DNA of 34,463 nucleotides, taken from the NCBI GenBank assembly GCA_020628065.1, contig JAHDFR010000039.1, forward strand, positions 1-34,463. The letters are read 5' to 3'. This DNA is from Acidimicrobiales bacterium. GTDB lineage: Bacteria > Actinomycetota > Acidimicrobiia > Acidimicrobiales > SZUA-35. The notes beneath the pieces are model-generated. The model was not told where the DNA came from. It was given only the letters and a program-made list of their open reading frames with translations, and did no database searches. Made by a program: the position numbers and the translations under genes. Below are positions 23,635 through 30,528 of this stretch, piece after piece; within the stretch, counting starts at the first letter, position 1, and each line of letters starts with the position of its first letter.

Positions 23635-24723
23635 GTGCCACGAGACGAACTGCTTGACCCGTCGTCCAATGATGAGGAAACGGCCGGCGCAGCCGATCTT
23701 GCTGTTGACTGGTCCGATCCCATTGATGGTTCCGAAGAGTCTCAGCTTCGGCCCCGGTCGTTGGACGACTTTGTCGGGCAGCGGGAGCTGCGAGAGAGAC
23801 TTGGGATCATCCTTGAAGCTGCCCGCGGTCGTCAACAGGCAGCCGACCACCTGTTGTTTGCCGGGCCACCGGGCTTGGGCAAGACAACGCTGGCCGGAAT
23901 CGTGGCCAACGAGCTAGGCGCTCATCTTCACATCACCTCCGGGCCGGCCATTGAACGGGCCGGTGACCTCGCTTCAATCCTGACCAAGTTGGAAGCCGGC
24001 GACGTGCTTTTCATCGACGAGATCCATCGGCTGCCAAGGGTGGTGGAGGAAGTTCTGTACCCGGCCATGGAGGATCTCCAACTGGACGTCCTCCTGGGTA
24101 AGGGCCCGGCCGCCCGGTCCATCCGATTTGACCTCGAGCCGTTCACTCTCGTTGGCGCCACCACCCGCACCGGTCTCATTACCGGTCCGCTTCGCGACCG
24201 ATTCGGTTTCGCCTTCCGGCTTGACTACTACGACGACGAGGATCTGCAACGTATCGTGACTCGGACCGCCGGGGTGTTGGGTGTTTCCATCGACGATGCC
24301 GGTGCCCAGGAGATCGCTCGCCGCAGCCGCGGCACTCCCCGCATCGCCAATCGCCTGTTACGTCGGGTCAGAGACTTCTCCGAAGTTCGCCAACGGGGGG
24401 CCGTTGATCAGGAGACGGCGGCTGACGGTCTAGCGGTGTTTGGTATCGACGAATTGGGCTTGGACAAAGTCGACCGCATTCTGTTGAGCAATCTGTGTGA
24501 ACGGTTCAGCGGCGGACCGGTGGGGTTGTCGACGCTGGCCATCAGCGTCGGTGAGCAGACGGAGACGGTTGAAGAGGTCATTGAGCCGTTCCTGATTCAG
24601 CAGGGCTTGCTTATTCGCACCGCCAGAGGACGGGTGGCCACGGCCGCCGCATGGCAGCACATCGGTTTGGCTCCTCCGGCCGAGGCCGGCGACGCCCCCG
24701 AGGTTTCGACCTTGTTCGACTGA
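23635..24723 (+). CDS. ruvB: Holliday junction branch migration ATPase RuvB
   Basis: This 362-residue AAA+ motor has Walker A GPPGLGKT at 77-84, Walker B in LFIDEIHRL, sensor I in GATTRTG and the arginine-finger region GPLRDRFGF, then the winged-helix domain at about 285-345. About 35 acidic residues precede the conserved [11 protein letters not shown]; this N-terminal extension is longer than in E. coli and is typical of many Actinobacteria. It starts at GTG 23635, 19 bp after ruvA, with AGGGAT upstream. It is the last gene of ruvCAB, and an inverted repeat lies before queA. Confidence 0.96.
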   Translation: MPRDELLDPSSNDEETAGAADLAVDWSDPIDGSEESQLRPRSLDDFVGQRELRERLGIILEAARGRQQAADHLLFAGPPGLGKTTLAGIVANELGAHLHITSGPAIERAGDLASILTKLEAGDVLFIDEIHRLPRVVEEVLYPAMEDLQLDVLLGKGPAARSIRFDLEPFTLVGATTRTGLITGPLRDRFGFAFRLDYYDDEDLQRIVTRTAGVLGVSIDDAGAQEIARRSRGTPRIANRLLRRVRDFSEVRQRGAVDQETAADGLAVFGIDELGLDKVDRILLSNLCERFSGGPVGLSTLAISVGEQTETVEEVIEPFLIQQGLLIRTARGRVATAAAWQHIGLAPPAEAGDAPEVSTLFD

Positions 24724-24757
24724 ACTGCTGTCTCTCGACCACTGTTGAGTGAACGAT

Positions 24758-24792
24758 GCACATGAACGGTGTATTTGAACCGTTGTTTGTGC
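24758..24792. promoter_or_regulatory. 35-bp interrupted inverted repeat before queA
   Basis: GCACA (24758-24762) pairs with TGTGC (24788-24792). Inside, AACGGT (24765-24770) pairs with ACCGTT (24779-24784) around an 8-nt loop. The arms are separated by TG on one side and GTT on the other. It covers the -35 position of the queA promoter. It may be a regulator site, or the ruvB terminator, though it has only a short T-run. Confidence 0.45.
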
Positions 24793-24800
24793 GCTGGTCC

Positions 24801-24806
24801 TAGCCT
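24801..24806 (+). promoter_or_regulatory. Candidate -10 box (TAGCCT) of queA-tgt
   Basis: TAGCCT ends 8 nt before ATG 24815, so the RNA would begin about two bases before the codon. There is then no room for a preQ1 riboswitch. Confidence 0.5.
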
Positions 24807-24814
24807 GGGCACAG

Positions 24815-25846
24815 ATGAACGTCGGAGACTTCGACTACGACCTTCCCGAGAGCGCCATCGCCCAGCAACCGGTGGAGCCCCGTGATTCGGCCAGGATGCT
24901 AGACGCCACCACGGGGGCTGTCGTTCACCGCACGGTTGGTGAGCTTGATCGTCTTCTCGGGCCGGGGGATGTGGTGGTGGTGAACGACACCAAGGTGTTG
25001 GCCGCACGTCTTCAGCTCCGCAAGGCCACCGGGGGTGCCGTCGAGGTGCTGTTGTTGGCTCAGACCGCTGTCCCCGGGGAGTGGGAGGCTTTGGTGCGGC
25101 CGGGGCGCCGGGTCCCCGATGGCACCACCTTGTTTCTCGACGATGCTCCGTTAGTGGATGTGGGGGAGGCTCTGGGCGACGGTCGCCGGTTGGTGCGGGT
25201 CAGCGAAGGGGCGATCGAGGCTGCCGGACAAGTTCCGCTGCCGCCCTACATCCACGAGGCGGTCGACGATCCCGACCGCTACCAGACGGTCTACGCCCGC
25301 AATCCGAGCTCGGTTGCGGCCCCTACTGCAGGGTTGCATCTAACCCCGGAGCTCCTGGATCGGATTGCTACAGCCGGAGCCGAATTGGTCACGGTGGAGC
25401 TACAGGTCGGTTTGGGAACGTTCCGACCGATCACGTCTGAGCGGATCGAGGATCATGTCATGCACTCCGAGCGCTATTGCGTGACCGCCGAGGCGTGGGG
25501 AAAGATCGCTGCGGCTGATCGAGTGCTGGCGGTGGGAACCACGGTGGTTCGCACCTTGGAGTCGGTGGCGGCCACATCTCGCCTATCGGGATCGACAGAT
25601 CTGTTCATACGACAAGGCCACCGGTGGCAGGTGGTGGACCTGCTGTTGACGAACTTTCATGTCCCCAAGTCCTCGCTGTTGGTGATGGTTCATGCCCTGG
25701 TGGGCGAGTCATGGCGTGAGCTGTACCGAACGGCTCTGACCGACGGCTATCGTTTCCTGTCCTTCGGTGACTGCATGTTGTTGGCCAATTCGCGAACTGA
25801 CGGCGGCGTCGAGACAACAGCAACCGGGACGAGGCTGCAACCATGA
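24815..25846 (+). CDS. queA: S-adenosylmethionine:tRNA ribosyltransferase-isomerase
   Basis: This 343-residue enzyme transfers and rearranges the ribosyl part of S-adenosylmethionine onto preQ1 in tRNA, giving epoxyqueuosine. The N-terminus DFDYDLPESAIAQQP, the NDTKVLAARL block and the VAAPTAGLHLT block are family signatures, and the C-terminal NFHVPKSSLLVMV is present. The length is normal. It lies directly upstream of tgt with an ATGA overlap. The two consecutive steps are therefore made together, tgt acting before queA in the pathway. Confidence 0.96.
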   Translation: MNVGDFDYDLPESAIAQQPVEPRDSARMLDATTGAVVHRTVGELDRLLGPGDVVVVNDTKVLAARLQLRKATGGAVEVLLLAQTAVPGEWEALVRPGRRVPDGTTLFLDDAPLVDVGEALGDGRRLVRVSEGAIEAAGQVPLPPYIHEAVDDPDRYQTVYARNPSSVAAPTAGLHLTPELLDRIATAGAELVTVELQVGLGTFRPITSERIEDHVMHSERYCVTAEAWGKIAAADRVLAVGTTVVRTLESVAATSRLSGSTDLFIRQGHRWQVVDLLLTNFHVPKSSLLVMVHALVGESWRELYRTALTDGYRFLSFGDCMLLANSRTDGGVETTATGTRLQP

Positions 25847-26976
25847 CCAGAACGTCATTGACGGTGACCCATCACGATGGCAACGCCAGAGCAGGTCTGC
25901 TGACCACCTCACGAGGAGTGGTGGAAACCCCGGTATTCATGCCGGTTGGTACCAGAGCCGCGGTCAAGACGCTGGACACCGCCGACATGGAGCGGCTCGG
26001 ATCGCCGATTCTGTTGGCCAACACGTATCACCTGATGGAGCGGCCAGGGGCCGACCTCATCGCCCAACGTGGCGGTCTTCACCAGTTCATGACGTGGGAC
26101 GGTCACATTCTGACCGATTCCGGTGGTTACCAGATCTTCTCCCTGGAACCGAAGATCACCGAGGACGGTGCCCGCTTCCGATCGGTGTATGACGGTGCGT
26201 ATGTGGACTTGAGCCCGGAACGGGCAACGGCGGTGCAAGAAGCACTCGGGTCCGATATCGCCATGGTGCTCGACGTCTGCAGCGCACTACCGGCCGAGCC
26301 GGCCACGTTGGCCAATGACATGGAGCTGACGTTGCGTTGGGCGGAGCGGTGCAGGAACGCACACTCCCACCCGACCCAGGCCCAGTTTGGCATCGTTCAA
26401 GGTGGCGTCGAGTTGGACCTTCGGGAAGAGTCGGCCAAACGCACCGTTGAGTTGGACTTCGACGGGTACGCAGTGGGAGGACTGTCGGTGGGGGAGAGCC
26501 GCCACAAGATGGTTCCGGCTTTAGCGGCTGCCACTCGCCACCTGCCGAACGATCGTCCACGCTACTTCATGGGGCTGGGGGATCCGGTCGGCCTGGTCGA
26601 AGCCGTGCACAATGGCATCGACATGTTCGACTGTGTTCTGCCGACCCGGCTGGCCCGTCATGGAACGGCGCTCACCTCGGAGGGTCGGCTGAATCTTCGA
26701 AACCTGAAATTCGCCAACGACGATGGGCCGATTGACCCCAACTTTAAACACGATCTGTCGGGCCGGTATTCGAGGGCCTACATTCGGCATCTTCTGGTGA
26801 CGAACGAACCAACTGCCGGACGCATCATCACGCTCCACAATCTGGCTTGGCTGGCCGATCTCACTCAACAGATGCGGCAGGCGATCGCCGACGGCTCGTT
26901 CTCCGAGCTTCGCCGTCGGATTCACGACGTGTGGTTGCCCGCTGACACCCCGGACGAGACCGCCGGTGGCCTGTAG
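25843..26976 (+). CDS. tgt: tRNA-guanine transglycosylase (queuine family) with altered zinc site
   Basis: This 377-residue TIM-barrel enzyme exchanges guanine 34 for preQ1 in GUN-anticodon tRNAs. The substrate-binding LTDSGGYQIFSL, the GGLSVGES loop and the nucleophile region DMFDCVLPTR are intact, so base exchange should be possible. The zinc site is not normal. The family reads DPNCxCxxC, while here residues 298-307 are DPNFKHDLSG, so the three cysteines are F301, H303 and S306. The fourth ligand, H332 in TLHNL, is kept. The alignment has no gaps, so a sequencing frameshift is unlikely. The start ATG overlaps the queA stop by four bases. The name is sound; full bacterial-type zinc binding is not. 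Confidence 0.93.
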   Translation: MTRTSLTVTHHDGNARAGLLTTSRGVVETPVFMPVGTRAAVKTLDTADMERLGSPILLANTYHLMERPGADLIAQRGGLHQFMTWDGHILTDSGGYQIFSLEPKITEDGARFRSVYDGAYVDLSPERATAVQEALGSDIAMVLDVCSALPAEPATLANDMELTLRWAERCRNAHSHPTQAQFGIVQGGVELDLREESAKRTVELDFDGYAVGGLSVGESRHKMVPALAAATRHLPNDRPRYFMGLGDPVGLVEAVHNGIDMFDCVLPTRLARHGTALTSEGRLNLRNLKFANDDGPIDPNFKHDLSGRYSRAYIRHLLVTNEPTAGRIITLHNLAWLADLTQQMRQAIADGSFSELRRRIHDVWLPADTPDETAGGL

Positions 26977-26996
26977 CCGGCAGTTCGGAGCCGGCT
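26975..26996 (+). terminator. Hairpin at the tgt stop codon
   Basis: AGCCGGC (26975-26981) pairs perfectly with GCCGGCT (26990-26996) around an 8-nt loop, starting within the stop codon. No T-run follows, so termination is only possible, not shown. Confidence 0.35.
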
Positions 26997-27144
26997 AGCC
27001 GGGGTAGTTGGCCACGACAACAGCCTTCGATCGGGTTCGAGCGCGGTTGCGGGCCTTTAGGCTTGGTCTAGGGCACCGCCCGGCGGTCAATAACAGAGCT
27101 GTTACTAACTACCTTGTCTGGTGCGAATCGAAGGAGCGAACCGC

Positions 27145-27168
27145 TAGTGTTCGCTGGCTGGAGGTGAT
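27145..27168 (+). promoter_or_regulatory. Candidate -10 box and strong ribosome site of yajC-secD-secF
   Basis: TAGTGT at 27145-27150 could serve as a -10, with RNA starting near 27157. GGAGGTGAT at 27160-27168 is nearly a full Shine-Dalgarno, five nt before GTG 27174, the strongest ribosome site in the window. The rest of the gap from 26997 shows nothing convincing. Confidence 0.5.
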
Positions 27169-27173
27169 CCACC

Positions 27174-27455
27174 GTGGATTTCGTCATCCTTATAGCGTTC
27201 GGCTTGCTGATGTATCTGGTGTTGTTTCTGCCCCAGCAGCGGCGGGCCAGGGAGCACAAGAAGCTGATCGACTCGCTGGGCGAGGGCGATGAGGTGCTGA
27301 CCAACGCCGGTGTGTTCGGGTTCGTCAGCGCTGTTGACGACGAGGTGATCTGGTTGGAGGTTGCCGACGGAGTCGAGCTACGGGTGGCCAAGGCTTCAGT
27401 CGCAAACAAGGTTTCCGCTTCCGAAGCCGCCGCCGATGAGGAAGAAGACGAATGA
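27174..27455 (+). CDS. yajC: Preprotein translocase accessory subunit YajC
   Basis: This 93-residue protein has one N-terminal membrane segment (about 3-19, ending LVLFLPQQRR, the YajC hallmark) and then the small cytosolic domain with the GDEVLTNAGVFGFV motif. The acidic end EEEDE is common. YajC joins SecD and SecF in the accessory complex of the Sec translocon. It starts at GTG 27174 after a strong Shine-Dalgarno and overlaps secD by four bases, so the three genes form a single operon. Confidence 0.93.
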   Translation: MDFVILIAFGLLMYLVLFLPQQRRAREHKKLIDSLGEGDEVLTNAGVFGFVSAVDDEVIWLEVADGVELRVAKASVANKVSASEAAADEEEDE

Positions 27456-29275
27456 CGCGAGGGACAATTGTTTCCGCCGTAGGGGTTGTGTTGGCCGCGG
27501 TGCTTGGTGTGATTTACACCGTTGCCGTTGGAAATGAGCCGCTGTTGGGTCTGGATTTGCAGGGAGGCGTCTCGGTTGTCCTGGAGCCGACCAATACCTC
27601 CGATGAGGACATCTCCGATGAGACACTCGATTTGACGGTCGAGTTGCTACGCAACCGAATCGACGAGATTGGTGTTGCCGAGCCGGAGATCTCCCGTCAA
27701 GGCCAGAACATCGTGGTTTCGCTGCCCGGTGTTGTCGAAGACCAGGAGGAGGCGCTGGATCGTTTGCAGCAGACGGCCGAGTTGCGTTTCCGCCCGGTCA
27801 TTGCTGACCTGGGCCCGGCGTTTGATCCCGATGCGATAACCATTCCTGACGCTGACGCCGAAACGGATGCTGATGCTGATGCCGACTCGGAGGCTGGGGA
27901 GACCGATGCCGATGCCGACTCGGAGGCTGAGGAGACCGAGAGTGTCGATGATTCGTCAACCGAGTCCGAAGACACCGAAGACTCCTTCGGATTCGCTGGA
28001 CGATTGAGTCCCGTTCTGCCACTTCAGGACTCCGACAGCGAGACCGATGCCGATAGCGAAACCGACGCTGACAGCGAAGCCGAGTCGGAGGAAGGTGACC
28101 CGGCTGAAGAGCCGGCCGACGGCGAAGGTGAAGACCCGGCCACCGATGCCGAATCCGACGCCGACCCCGAAGGCGAGGGGGAGCTTGACGAGGAGTTGTC
28201 GCCCCTACCGGCCGAGCAGGGCACCATTGATCCGACCCAGTTGGCCATTCTCGACGCCTGCGCCATCCCCGACGTGACCGCTGATGACGACGATGTGGCC
28301 GAAGACTACGTGGTCCTGGCCGACGACATCGGCAACCGCTACTGCTTGGGACCGACCCTGCTGACCGGTGAAGTGGTGGAGACTGCCGACGTCGGGCTGG
28401 CCTTCGCCGGCACCGGATGGCAGGTCAACCCAACGTTCAAAGCGGGCGACGACGGCATTAACCAGTTCAACGACGTTGCCGCCCAGTGTTTCAACGCCAA
28501 CGCCGAGGTGTGCCCGTCAACCCGTTTGGCCGTGGTGCTTGATCACAACGTCATTTCGGCACCTTCGATCAATGCGCCGCAGTTCGCCCGGAATCAGATC
28601 GTGATTTCCGGTGACTTTGAGGAGGAGGAAGCCCGCCGATTGGCCGAGGCGCTTCGCTTCGGTGCCCTTCCATTGGAACTGGTGCCTCAGGAGACCAGAA
28701 CCGTATCGGCCTCGATTGGTCGAGACGTCATGCAGTCCGGCGTAATCGCCGGCCTCATTGGACTGGCCATGGTGGCCATCTATCTCATGGCCTACTATCG
28801 CCTGGCCGGTCTGGTGGCCATCGGCGGTTTGTTGATCTCCGGCGCCTTGTTGTGGACCATCGTTGCCTGGTTCGGTGAGCAGTTTGGACTTGCCCTGACC
28901 TTGGCGGGGGTGGTCGGGCTCATTGTGGCCGTCGGTGTTTCGGCCGACTCGAACATCGTCTACTTCGAGAACGTCAAAGAAAGCTACATGTCCGGACGTC
29001 GCGTCCCGACGGCGGTTGAGCGGGCCTACCAATCGGCCATCTCGACCATCGTCAAAGCCGACGTGGTCAGCTTGATTGCCGCCGTACTGTTGTACCTACT
29101 GACGGTCGGCGCCGTACGAGGCTTCGCCTTCTATCTCGGCCTGGCAACGATTCTCGACTTGATCATCTCATGGACGTTCATGCGACCGGCGCTTCTGTGG
29201 TTGGCCCGTCGCCAGGCGGTTGACGAGAATCCCCGAATGCTTGGACTGCCGAACTTTGTGGGGAACGAATCATGA
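27452..29275 (+). CDS. secD: Protein translocase subunit SecD with a long acidic insertion
   Basis: This 607-residue RND-type membrane protein uses the proton gradient to help pull exported proteins across the membrane. The first membrane segment (7-24) is followed by LGLDLQGGV (32-40). The extracytoplasmic P1 region then runs to about residue 425 and is interrupted at about 133-250 by an insertion made mostly of Asp, Glu, Ser, Ala and Thr. One short non-acidic patch (FGFAGRLSPVLPLQ, 179-192) lies inside it. The five C-terminal membrane segments begin near 430 and include GVSADSNIVYFENVKE. Four cysteines (C270, C298, C346, C354) lie in the extracytoplasmic part and could form disulfides. The ATGA overlap with yajC and the similar one with secF support a complex. 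Confidence 0.93.
   Translation: MTRGTIVSAVGVVLAAVLGVIYTVAVGNEPLLGLDLQGGVSVVLEPTNTSDEDISDETLDLTVELLRNRIDEIGVAEPEISRQGQNIVVSLPGVVEDQEEALDRLQQTAELRFRPVIADLGPAFDPDAITIPDADAETDADADADSEAGETDADADSEAEETESVDDSSTESEDTEDSFGFAGRLSPVLPLQDSDSETDADSETDADSEAESEEGDPAEEPADGEGEDPATDAESDADPEGEGELDEELSPLPAEQGTIDPTQLAILDACAIPDVTADDDDVAEDYVVLADDIGNRYCLGPTLLTGEVVETADVGLAFAGTGWQVNPTFKAGDDGINQFNDVAAQCFNANAEVCPSTRLAVVLDHNVISAPSINAPQFARNQIVISGDFEEEEARRLAEALRFGALPLELVPQETRTVSASIGRDVMQSGVIAGLIGLAMVAIYLMAYYRLAGLVAIGGLLISGALLWTIVAWFGEQFGLALTLAGVVGLIVAVGVSADSNIVYFENVKESYMSGRRVPTAVERAYQSAISTIVKADVVSLIAAVLLYLLTVGAVRGFAFYLGLATILDLIISWTFMRPALLWLARRQAVDENPRMLGLPNFVGNES
27878..28084 (+). repeat. In-frame acidic repeats inside secD
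   Basis: A near-identical 29-nt block occurs at 27878-27906 and 27911-27939 (33-nt period, 11 codons). A second set with an 18-nt period runs from 28034 (units 28034-28051, 28052-28069, then partial). Both sets encode Asp/Ser/Glu-rich peptides. The insertion appears to have grown by in-frame tandem duplication. Confidence 0.75.
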
Positions 29276-30381
29276 GCTTGTTAAACGAACTCTTCGCCGG
29301 ACAATCCACCATTGACTTTCGCCCCCGGTGGCGGATCTCACTGCGGGTTGCCTTCGCTCTCATCACCATTTCGCTGTTACTGCTGCTGACCAGGGGACTG
29401 AATCTCAGCATCGACTTTCAGGGTGGAGGCGTTTGGGAGGTACCGGTTGGCGATGATGTAACCGTCGCTGACGCCCGAGCCGCAATCCCGGCCGTGGACG
29501 ATGCCAGAATCCAGTTGGTTGGAACCTCAAGCGGCAATCAGATCCGTTTGCAGGCCGGGACCGAGGCCTTGGATCAAAGCGAGGACATTGTCTCGCAGAT
29601 GGCTGAGCTCGGCGGTGTCGACAGAGACGCCGTCGGCGTATCCGAAATCGGCCCCACCTGGGGAGATCAGATCACCGGTCAGGCTCTTCGAGCGCTGGCG
29701 TTCTTCTTCGTCGTGGTGGCTCTGTACCTGGCGTGGCGTCTTGAGTGGAGAATGGCGATCGGTGCCTTGGCCGCTGTGGTGCACGATCTGCTCATCACCG
29801 CCGGTGTCTACTCGTTGTTCGGCTTCGAGGTAAGCCCGGCCACCGTGATCGCTCTTCTTACCATTCTCGGTTATTCGCTGTACGACACGGTCGTGGTGTT
29901 CGACAAGGTGTTGGACAACGAACGAAGCATCATCGGTGAGCGTTTGGCCATTGATGAACTGGTTAGCCAGTCCATGAACCAGGTGTTGATGCGTTCCATC
30001 AACACCACCATCACCACGGTGCTCCCCGTGCTGTCGATGCTTTTGATCGGCGGTGTGTTGTTGGGTGGTGCCGGTATCCGTGACTTTGCTCTGGCGTTGT
30101 TCATCGGCTTGTTGCTGGGCACGTACTCGTCCATCTTTGTGGCCGCTCCCATCCTGGTCTGGCTCAAACAGCGCCAGCCGGACGTTCGTCGGTCGGCAGA
30201 GCTGGAAGAACGCAGGCGTTCTCGGGAGAAGGCCGCCAGCAATGGTGCCGATTCGGATGAGCTCGACGATGCCGACGAAGAGACAAGCAAACCGGCCATC
30301 ACCCGCCTGGACGATGATGCTCGATTGTTGTCGCCCGGCGGCGGGCCGCCTCGACCCCGCAAGAAGGGCAGGCGGCGCTGA
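29272..30381 (+). CDS. secF: Protein translocase subunit SecF
   Basis: This 369-residue protein has a first membrane segment at about 24-40, then LNLSIDFQGGGVWEV, a small extracytoplasmic domain to about 140, and five C-terminal membrane segments, including the family's GYSLYDTVVVFDKV stretch and a second VLPVLSMLLIGG segment. The C-terminal 70 residues are cytosolic, charged and end in a basic run (RPRKKGRRR). It partners with SecD, whose stop it overlaps (ATGA). It does not have the acidic insertion seen in SecD. Confidence 0.95.
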   Translation: MSLLNELFAGQSTIDFRPRWRISLRVAFALITISLLLLLTRGLNLSIDFQGGGVWEVPVGDDVTVADARAAIPAVDDARIQLVGTSSGNQIRLQAGTEALDQSEDIVSQMAELGGVDRDAVGVSEIGPTWGDQITGQALRALAFFFVVVALYLAWRLEWRMAIGALAAVVHDLLITAGVYSLFGFEVSPATVIALLTILGYSLYDTVVVFDKVLDNERSIIGERLAIDELVSQSMNQVLMRSINTTITTVLPVLSMLLIGGVLLGGAGIRDFALALFIGLLLGTYSSIFVAAPILVWLKQRQPDVRRSAELEERRRSREKAASNGADSDELDDADEETSKPAITRLDDDARLLSPGGGPPRPRKKGRRR

Positions 30382-30462
30382 TCCAGCCCGCTATTGCCAT
30401 AGTGATCCCCGGCCTGGTTACAACCATCGTTTAGACGCCGGCCGGCGGGGGAACCCTACCGG

Positions 30463-30492
30463 TTACAGGCCTTATTGGCGTGCGGCTATACT
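30463..30492 (+). promoter_or_regulatory. Promoter of relA (TTACAG, 18-bp spacer, TATACT)
   Basis: TTACAG at 30463-30468 and TATACT at 30487-30492 are 18 bp apart, giving the only good two-box, housekeeping-type promoter I see in the window. RNA would start near 30499, about 30 nt before the GTG 30529. Confidence 0.6.
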
Positions 30493-30528
30493 TGCAGACA
30501 GGATCGACTCTGGAGAGCAATTCGCGAC

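Noticed and set aside
24724-24814. preQ1 riboswitch before queA
   Set aside because: The predicted RNA starts almost at the start codon, and the inverted repeat there does not have the preQ1-I or preQ1-II layout I know.
27008-27292. Reading frame before and across yajC
   Set aside because: It overlaps the strong Shine-Dalgarno and yajC in another frame, is Arg-rich and has no family resemblance.
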